Below are positions 57,880 through 64,000 of a stretch of 64,000 bases of DNA, piece by piece. Each line of letters starts with the position of its first letter. Within the stretch, counting starts at the first letter, position 1. The DNA comes from Inia geoffrensis (taxonomy: Eukaryota; Chordata; Mammalia; Artiodactyla; Iniidae): positions 45,831,396 to 45,895,395 of the forward strand of contig CM070906.1 of the NCBI GenBank assembly GCA_036417435.1, in the 5' to 3' direction. The notes under the pieces were generated by a model. It searched no databases. It saw only the letters and a list, made by a program, of their open reading frames with translations, and was not told where the DNA came from. The translations under genes were made by a program, and so were the position numbers.

Positions 57880-58200
57880 TTCTTTAAGACATAACACTCC
57901 TCTTCTCCCCTCAAACTCATCTTCTGCCATTATATTCCAGAAAACTTCAGTGTCTTTGGGAGGAATCCACCCAATACCTTCAATCTACTGTTCCTTGACC
58001 TCAAATACACAATAACTATTCTCACCTCCACTCCACTTAGACTTCCCCACACTGCCAGGGTACATCCTGAAACTTGTCATCACCCAGAATGGTTCCACAC
58101 CAAAAATTTTAACTACAAACACTGCATTCTCTGACCCAGCTGTCTTTCCTCCGGTGCTCTCAGGACACTCGCTTGAACACACCTGCTCTTCAAATTCATT
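57880..58200 (+). repeat. Probable LINE endonuclease remnant (CR1/L2-like)
   Basis: 'cttgacctcaaatacaca', 'ctgaaacttgtcatcaccca' and 'ccacaccaaaaattttaact', then 'attctctgacc', follow what I recall of the endonuclease C-terminal region of an ancient non-LTR element. Stops and frameshifts are frequent. Clade assignment is uncertain. Confidence 0.35.
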
Positions 58201-58905
58201 TAGTCCTCCAGCTCCTGGGTCTTCGTTTCCTCAGAGTCCATCCACCTTCCCCCAAGCAGACTACAAGTAGTTGGCTATCTGACCTACTCAGCACCAGCAC
58301 CCTCGAATCCCAATATGTCTCTTCCTGTATTGCCCTCACCTAGAAAACTCCCAACACAGGATCAATGCCATCTTGGTACCTAAAAGGCTGAGCATTCCTA
58401 AGCAAAATGTTAAACCATTCAGATTTATGTCCCAACAAACATATGGTCTCCAATCTTAAGACTTCAGTGTATCTCAATCTTTTCACTTAATCAACAACAT
58501 TCCTTCCTACTCTCCTCAGTAATTATTTTAAACCTATACATCTCTGTTGAGGCCCCCTCACTCAAAGTAGGCAACATAATCTTTTTCTTCACTGAAAAAA
58601 AAAAAAATTGATGTCCAGAGAGGTAAGAGGAAAAGGAGGGAGTGTGGTGTCATAAAAGCTAATTTTTTGGAAGAATCCTCTACTCCCTCTAGAGAAGTTC
58701 TCAGGGCTCACACTAAGCTCCCTTCTCTGCTCATTTTCAGAGGTGTATCTCATCTACTCCTATAGCTTCAATTATCTTTTTATGCAAAGGACTTTGAAAT
58801 CTCTATTAGCAGTCCAGATCACTTGCCTATATACCATTAAAGCTTTAACTCAACATTTCCGCTTATGTATCTAGAAAGTATCTCAAATCCTCATGTCCTA
58901 AATTA
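58201..58905. other. Unassigned stretch, possibly more decayed LINE
   Basis: No confident call. It sits between a probable LINE endonuclease relic and an L2 segment in the same orientation, so part may be the intervening LINE body. Confidence 0.3.
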
Positions 58906-58907
58906 TT

Positions 58908-58964
58908 CTCTCTCTCTGTCTCTCTCTTCCTCTGTCTCACACACACACACGGACACACACATCG
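58908..58964. repeat. Compound (CT)n-(CA)n low-complexity tract
   Basis: Imperfect CT repeats followed by two short CA runs. Confidence 0.9.
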
Positions 58965-58984
58965 CTTCTCTTATCTCCTCCTCA

Positions 58985-59140
58985 GTAAAAGGCATCACCA
59001 CCCATTAGTCAAGATAGAAAACTGGTAGTCATCCTTGCCTCCCCCCTGTGCCTCACCCTATTCATCAACAATTTCTACTAATATTATCTCCTGGCTTTCT
59101 CTCAAATCCAGTCACTTCCCTGTTCAAATAATGAATAACA
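58985..59140 (+). repeat. L2 LINE fragment
   Basis: 'gtagtcatccttgcctcccc' and 'tttctctcaaatccagtcac' correspond to L2 'ggagtcatccttgactcc ... tctctcaaatccatccac'. Confidence 0.65.
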
Positions 59141-59144
59141 GCCC

Positions 59145-59265
59145 TGTTCAAATAAGGAAACTAAAGCTGAAAGAGGTTAAGACATTTCACGATACCACAC
59201 AACTAGTAGGTGGCAGAGCCAACTCGTCTGCTTCCAAAGTCCATGCTAAAAATTCAACAATACTT
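59145..59265 (-). repeat. MIR SINE fragment, antisense
   Basis: 'ataaggaaactaaagctgaa', 'agaggttaagacatttcacg' and 'actagtaggtggcagagcca' follow antisense MIR. It includes a CTCF-core-like string at 59203-59216. Confidence 0.8.
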
Positions 59266-59347
59266 TTACAGGGGGCTCTCAGAGCCAAAGATATCTTCAA
59301 GAAGCACAAAGTAGACTATTCCAACTGCAGAATGGCCCAAAACCCAA

Positions 59348-59540
59348 GGAAAGAAGGCACAGGGGGTAATCAGCCTTCCAGGGAAGAATTTAAAGCCTCA
59401 AACAAAATCAGTCAATCAATCAAAGAACTTCTGTGTCCAGCAGGCTCTCCTGAGGCAGTTTCTACATGAAGACAATAATGGCACTTGTGCCCAGAGTGAA
59501 GAAATAGGGGTACAGATAGATGCTGGAGAGAAGGAGAATA
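59348..59540 (+). repeat. Unnamed ~190-bp repeat, copy B
   Basis: Diverged second copy of the sequence at 55972-56160, same orientation, about 3.4 kb away. It contains an insertion rich in 'caatcaat' where copy A is A-rich. The similarity ends near 59540, before the next SINE. Confidence 0.75.
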
Positions 59541-59596
59541 TATCACAGAATGTGACCATTGACGAGGATATGTCTTGAATGAGAATAGCTTTTTGC

Positions 59597-59803
59597 TTTT
59601 TTTTTTTTTTTGCGGTACGCAGGCCTCTCACTGCTGTGGCCTCTCCCGTTGCGGAGCACAAGCACCGGACGCGCAGGTTCAGCGATTATGGCTCACGGGC
59701 CCAGCTGCTCGGCAGCATGTGGGATCTTCCCAGACCGGGGCACGAACCCGTGTACCCTGCGTCGGCAGGCGGACTCTCAACCACTGCGCCACCAGGGAAG
59801 CCC
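59597..59803 (-). mobile_element. Young CHR-type SINE (short form), antisense
   Basis: A T-run then 'gcggtacgcaggcctctcac', ending 'ccaccagggaagccc'. Several CpG positions are changed ('agcaccggacgcgcaggttc'). I could not find a convincing TSD. Confidence 0.92.
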
Positions 59804-60097
59804 CTCTCTTTACACTTTTGATGTCAGTGAAGTTGTCCATTGGAGAGACTGAGAAGGGATGAATGCTAGAGGAAAAAACATTAATGAATGACATTTTTTC
59901 AGCATTCCCCAAAGATGAAGTTACCTTGAAAATTATGTAAGAATACACCATGAGGCCTATGGAAAGGTGATGTAAAGAGGTCTGTTTTTTATACTGTATC
60001 ATCTTTCTAGAGCTATATCTTTATATCTTCCTGAGTGTGGCAGCCAAAATATTCTTTGCAGTAGAAGCTGCATCTACCTCTATTCAGTGGTTCAGAA

Positions 60098-60335
60098 TTT
60101 TAAATTACTTTTGGTTAAAGACATGGGCTTTGGAGTCTGGCAGAAATAGGTCCGTGTCCTGAGTCTCTGCCTCTTTCCAGCTGTGTGACCTTGGGCAGGT
60201 CTAAGATGAGGACAGTAACAGTATCCATCCCATAGTGTCACTGTGAGGTTTAAACCATCAGTGAATGTACAATGCTTATTGCAGTGCCTGTGGGTCTTAA
60301 TAGGTGCTAATTATTAATAGTAATACTATCGTTTT
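60098..60335 (+). repeat. MIR SINE, near full length
   Basis: 'gacatgggctttggagtctg', 'cagctgtgtgaccttgggca' and 'tattgcagtgcctgtgggtc' are well preserved MIR in order. Confidence 0.9.
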
Positions 60336-61148
60336 CATCATTATTGTTATTTTTACTATGAAACACATACACAGGGACATGTATTTGTGTATCTAATCCA
60401 TAGCAGCTGGGTCTGAAAGGCAAGAAAATGTGAAGACTCTTTTAGAAGATGGGAAAAATAAATTCCAATACACATGCAAACTTAAGAATACATGGCTCTT
60501 CTGGATAACTTATGAGCTAATTTCTGGAAAGGAATCAAGAGACAATCTCTGTGAAAGTAATATTTTAATTTAATATTTATTTTTATCAAGATAATTCATG
60601 TACATTTAGAGGCAAATCTTACTACCATAAAACTTATAACAAAAAACAATAATCACTTATTTGGGGTGGGGTAGAGGTGGACTCAAAATACTCGTTATTA
60701 TATGGTGAAGGTGAGAGAAAAGGCTATATCTAGAATAACATCTAGTTTGGGGGACACCTAAGCAACTCGGTGGATGGCAGGCCCATTAACTAAGATAGAG
60801 AAGACTGGTGGATGAGCAGGATTTCAGCAGAGAGGGGAAGCAAAGAATCAAGAAACCTGATATTTAGCCATCAAAAGTGAAGATGTTGGGTAGACAATTT
60901 GATATACAGCTTAGAGGTCAGGGCATGGGTCATGGGGAAAGTTACTGATTTGGAGATTACTGGCATGTAGATGTTAAATATTTAATATTTAAATGATAGC
61001 AACTCAGGTGAAGAAAGCTAAAAAAATGATGCTGAAGCCTTTTGACATGCAGAGCTCAGGCTGAGGAAGAGCACCCAAGAAAGGTGACTGAGAAGCAATG
61101 GCCGGTAAGACTGTCAGAGTCAGGAGGATGCTGTGACTCTGGAGTAAA
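60336..61148. other. Unassigned stretch
   Basis: No repeat or gene recognised; AT-rich at 60560-60660 and 60970-61000. Confidence 0.35.
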
Positions 61149-61150
61149 CA

Positions 61151-61502
61151 GTGGTTCAGGGCTTCCCTGGTGGCGCAGTGGTTAAGTATCCACCTGCCAA
61201 TGCAGGGGACACGGGTTCGAGCCCTGGTCTGGGAAGAGCCCACATGCCGCGGAGCAACTAAGCCCATGTGCCACAGCTATTGAGCCTGCGCTCTAGAGCC
61301 CGCGAGCCACAACTACTGAAGCCCGCACACCTAGAGCCCGTGCTTTGCCACAAGAGAAGCCACTGCAGTGAGAAGCCTGCGCACCGCAACAAGGAGTAGC
61401 CCCCGCTCACAGCAACTAGAGAAAAGCCCACACTCAGCAATGAAGACCCAACACAGCCAAACATAAATAAATAAATAAATTTATATTAAAAATGTGGTTC
61501 AA
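61151..61502 (+). mobile_element. CHR-type SINE (long form)
   Basis: TSD 'gtggttca' at 61151-61158 and 61494-61501. The body has 'gggcttccctggtggcgcag', B-box-like 'gggttcgagccc', the 'gccacaactactgaagcc' repeats and 'cagccaaacataaataaata'. It is about 335 bp and is the best preserved long-form copy in the window. Confidence 0.95.
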
Positions 61503-61559
61503 GGAGGAGGGCGTGGACAACTGTGTGCCTGCAGCTCAGTAATCACAGTGTAAACCCAG

Positions 61560-61915
61560 CCGCCCTTTATTTCCCTGCTCCGACCCTCAGTGGACCACTG
61601 GGCTTTTTTCTATTATTGTTCTCTTGCATTAGAATGGTTCCTCACCTGCCAAAATCCTATCTATCCTTCATGACCCAGCAAGAATGCCATCACCTTGGTA
61701 ATGCATTTCCTAACTCCACTAATTAAAAATGCTCTCTTCCTCCACAATATTCCATAGCCCATTGTATACTATAACTTATTCCGCCTTGTGCTGTAACTAT
61801 ATGTATTCTCTCTCCATCCTTCCTGTATCCCAACTGGGACTATAGTCAACCCCTATAATGCAGCAGAGTGCTGGGCATATACTAGGTACTCAGTAAAGAT
61901 TTTTCACTGAGTCAA
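61560..61915 (+). repeat. L2 LINE, 3' part
   Basis: 'ctatctatccttcatgaccc', 'ttgtgctgtaactatatgta' and 'gggcatatactaggtactca' follow L2 to its end. Confidence 0.75.
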
Positions 61916-62810
61916 ATCCAGAAATATAGAACTCAAGCCTGGAAAAGTTTCTTCAAAGGACAATCTCCTTTAACACTTTAGATTTCTGTTTGTCAGCATG
62001 TATATCTTCTGCACCCAAGCCCAGAAATTATTTATACATTTTCCTGACCCTATATAGAAAAATAGTGGGGGGGAATCATTCCCAAAAAGCAAAGTTTTTA
62101 AATGGCATCATAAAAAAAAAAAAAAAAAAAAAAGCTACGTGACCAAAAAACAGGGTAGTGTGAGCAAAGCTCCTGTCACATGCATTGGCTGTGTATCTCC
62201 TGAGCTAATGGCTATTTTAGAAACCATTTAGGCTAAATTTTCCCCCAGATCTCAGGTATGAAAATAACAAGTTGCAAAAGTTCCATGGATGAAACAACAT
62301 TTGTGATCCTTGAACTTCACAGTAAAAAGCTAAAAAGATTGTACTAATCCAAGCCTTGGGTTAGCAGGCAGCAATTCTTCAATCTTCTTGCTTCAAATAT
62401 CGTCATGTGCTTCCATCCTCTTACACTGAGGAGGAGAAGCGTGGTAGAAAGCAGTCATTGGAAAGTTGTTCCGGCTAAGAGTTGGAGGAAGAGGAGAGAG
62501 AAAAACAGGTTATCAATGGTAAATACAGTCAGAGTCAAAACTTTATAAATCAAATAGAATTTCTACAGCCTTAATGAGGGAGAATTATTTTCCAAGCTGC
62601 CATGTGCAACGTGCTATAAAAACAACTGGGATTTAATATCATGAATGTTAATTTTTATGATTTCCTTTATCCCCTCCTCTTTTTTGCACCATGTTGCAAA
62701 ACGGTTCTCTTTTGAAACTAATCACTCTTTTGTGATCAACGGCAATTTACAAATTAGACCCTCAGACTTTTGCTAAAAAATTTAGGCCTTTACACATATT
62801 TGTAGATAGA
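61916..62810. other. Unassigned stretch with an (A)22 run
   Basis: A 22-A run at 62112-62133 has no recognisable retroelement upstream. No gene signal in the remainder. Confidence 0.4.
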
Positions 62811-62811
62811 C

Positions 62812-62890
62812 AAATAGCCTAGTAATTAAGGGTATGCATTCTTTTTAGTTAGTTGCATATGCCAGATCTACCACATATTTTTGATCATCC
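62812..62890 (+). repeat. Possible MIR 5' fragment
   Basis: 'agcctagtaattaagggtat' resembles MIR 'agtggttaagagcacggac'. Too short to be sure. Confidence 0.3.
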
Positions 62891-63523
62891 AAACTGGTTG
62901 TTTTTTGTGAAAATTTCTACTTCCTGCACTTTCAGACCCACATATTCAGAGGTAGAAAACTTTCTGACAGTGCAAGGTGATGATTCTTGCAGATGCCCAG
63001 CAGTAGACTACATAAGTGTAAATAATCAAAATAGCCCCACTTTGCTGCTACACTAAAAAGTCCAATAACCTCCTTTTCTTAATGGTGGCGCCAGTTCCAC
63101 CACATTCTGGAAGGTATTGGTTTCCTTAAGTACAATGTGGAGCCATCAGAATAAAAGGGCAGCATGAGGGAAAACAACAGTGTGGGACTTTGTGGTCTAT
63201 AGATTTAGTTGCTCATACAAGAACCTGGGAGGGGGAAACCCCCAAAAGATTAGCCACTTTGTTTTGTGTTGCAGAACTCAATTCAGGTTAACAAAGCATT
63301 TGCCAACAAAGGAGTTGGGAGAATGGCAGTATTCACTTGCTCTGGTCTGAATGAACAAATGTGGGATTTGTGGGCTGACTAATGTCCTGGGATAAACCAG
63401 GCATTCAGCCAAATTCTAGGAGTTTTGATGCAAAGACAGCAAGCCCACACTTTTCTTCATGGAAAGTGCTCCACGGGAGTATTGATGTCCACAAGGGCAG
63501 CCTGGGTCTTCAACTGCCTTAAA
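62891..63523. other. Unassigned stretch
   Basis: No repeat or gene recognised. Confidence 0.35.
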
Positions 63524-63524
63524 G

Positions 63525-63744
63525 ATTCACCCAGGGCTTCCCTGGTGGCGCAGCGGTTGAGAGTCCACCTGCCGGTACAGGGGACATGGGTTTGTGCCCA
63601 GGTCGGGGAGGATCCCGCGTGCCACGGGGCAGCTGGGCCCATGAGCCATGGCCGCTGAGCCTGCGCGTCCAGAGCCTGTGCTCCGCAGCGGGAGAGGCCA
63701 CAACAGTGAGAGGCCCGCGTACCGCAAAAAAAAAAATTCACCCA
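63525..63744 (+). mobile_element. Young CHR-type SINE (short form)
   Basis: TSD 'attcaccca' at 63525-63533 and 63736-63744; body 63534-63735. Diagnostic changes include 'gcagcggttgagagtccacc' and 'ggtttgtgccc' in the B-box region. Confidence 0.95.
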
Positions 63745-63944
63745 TATTCAGCCACAGGGAATTCTCAAATGTTTCTGTAATTGAAAACCTAGATCAAGTG
63801 ATAGAAACGGAATTCTTTTTCTTGGAAAGTGTTAAATATGCCATTCATCTCCTTTTAGAAATGTGTTATCACTGTCCCTTTTTAAATACATTACCCTGAG
63901 AATATATAATTAGGCTCCTAAAATGTGACTCTGGTCCTATCTTT

Positions 63945-64000
63945 CCTTTCATTCACTCATTTCATTCACTGAGTGCCTTCTGTATGCTCCAGGCATCATG
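63945..64000. repeat. Trace of an ancient repeat running off the window
   Basis: 'tcattcactcatttcattca' then 'ctgagtgccttctgtatgct' resembles the 'gagcacctactatgtgcc' motif of old mammalian repeats. It is cut by the window edge. Confidence 0.4.

Noticed and set aside
59035..59469. 144-codon plus-strand open frame
   Set aside because: It runs through an L2 fragment, an antisense MIR and the unnamed repeat copy B, so it is not a single coding unit.
62112..62133. (A)22 run as the tail of a processed pseudogene
   Set aside because: No target-site duplication or gene-like sequence was found upstream.

Overview
The window is non-coding mammalian nuclear DNA from a cetartiodactyl, most likely a cetacean. 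It is AT-rich and CpG-poor except inside young SINEs. No protein-coding gene, rRNA, tRNA or CRISPR array can be supported. The organism call rests on thirteen tRNA-Glu-derived CHR-type SINEs, nine of them a short, CpG-rich, little-diverged form that I associate with toothed whales and dolphins. The artiodactyl/cetacean L1 3' UTR type and a cetartiodactyl mariner MITE agree. The Bov-tA/BovB elements that dominate bovids and the pig PRE-1 SINE were not seen.

Layout. 1-11 kb is mostly unassigned sequence with old MIR copies, one L1M fragment (3.5-4.1 kb), one older CHR SINE (6.4 kb) and an L2 tail (10.5-11.1 kb). 11-25 kb holds a palindromic-ended MITE (11.9 kb), three MaLR-type solo LTRs (13.6, 21.1 and 24.4 kb), an L1 inserted into a MIR (15.9-16.5 kb), a twin-primed L1 with a 15-bp target-site duplication (17.7-18.1 kb), an L2 carrying a nested MIR (20.2-20.7 kb) and a CTCF-like motif (23.25 kb). 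25-34 kb is the densest repeat cluster: a long GT microsatellite, three L1 fragments, an inverted pair of young SINEs, an L2 cut by a mariner MITE, another insert and an L1, then an older SINE ending beside a TA repeat. 34-47 kb is repeat-poor, with MIR, MER5A and L2 relics, an alternating TG/CG tract (36.2 kb) and one exon-like interval with good splice sites (42.49 kb). 47-64 kb holds most of the remaining young SINEs, L2 tails, and two diverged copies of a ~190-bp sequence I cannot name (55.97 and 59.35 kb).

The window is best read as intergenic or deep-intronic sequence. Every open reading frame examined is short and lies in repeats or lacks recognisable similarity. Layered insertions give a relative chronology: L2/MIR first, then MER5A/MaLR/mariner, then L1, then CHR SINEs. 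Repeat family names are from memory of consensus sequences, not from a search, and old-repeat boundaries are accurate to about 10-30 bases.
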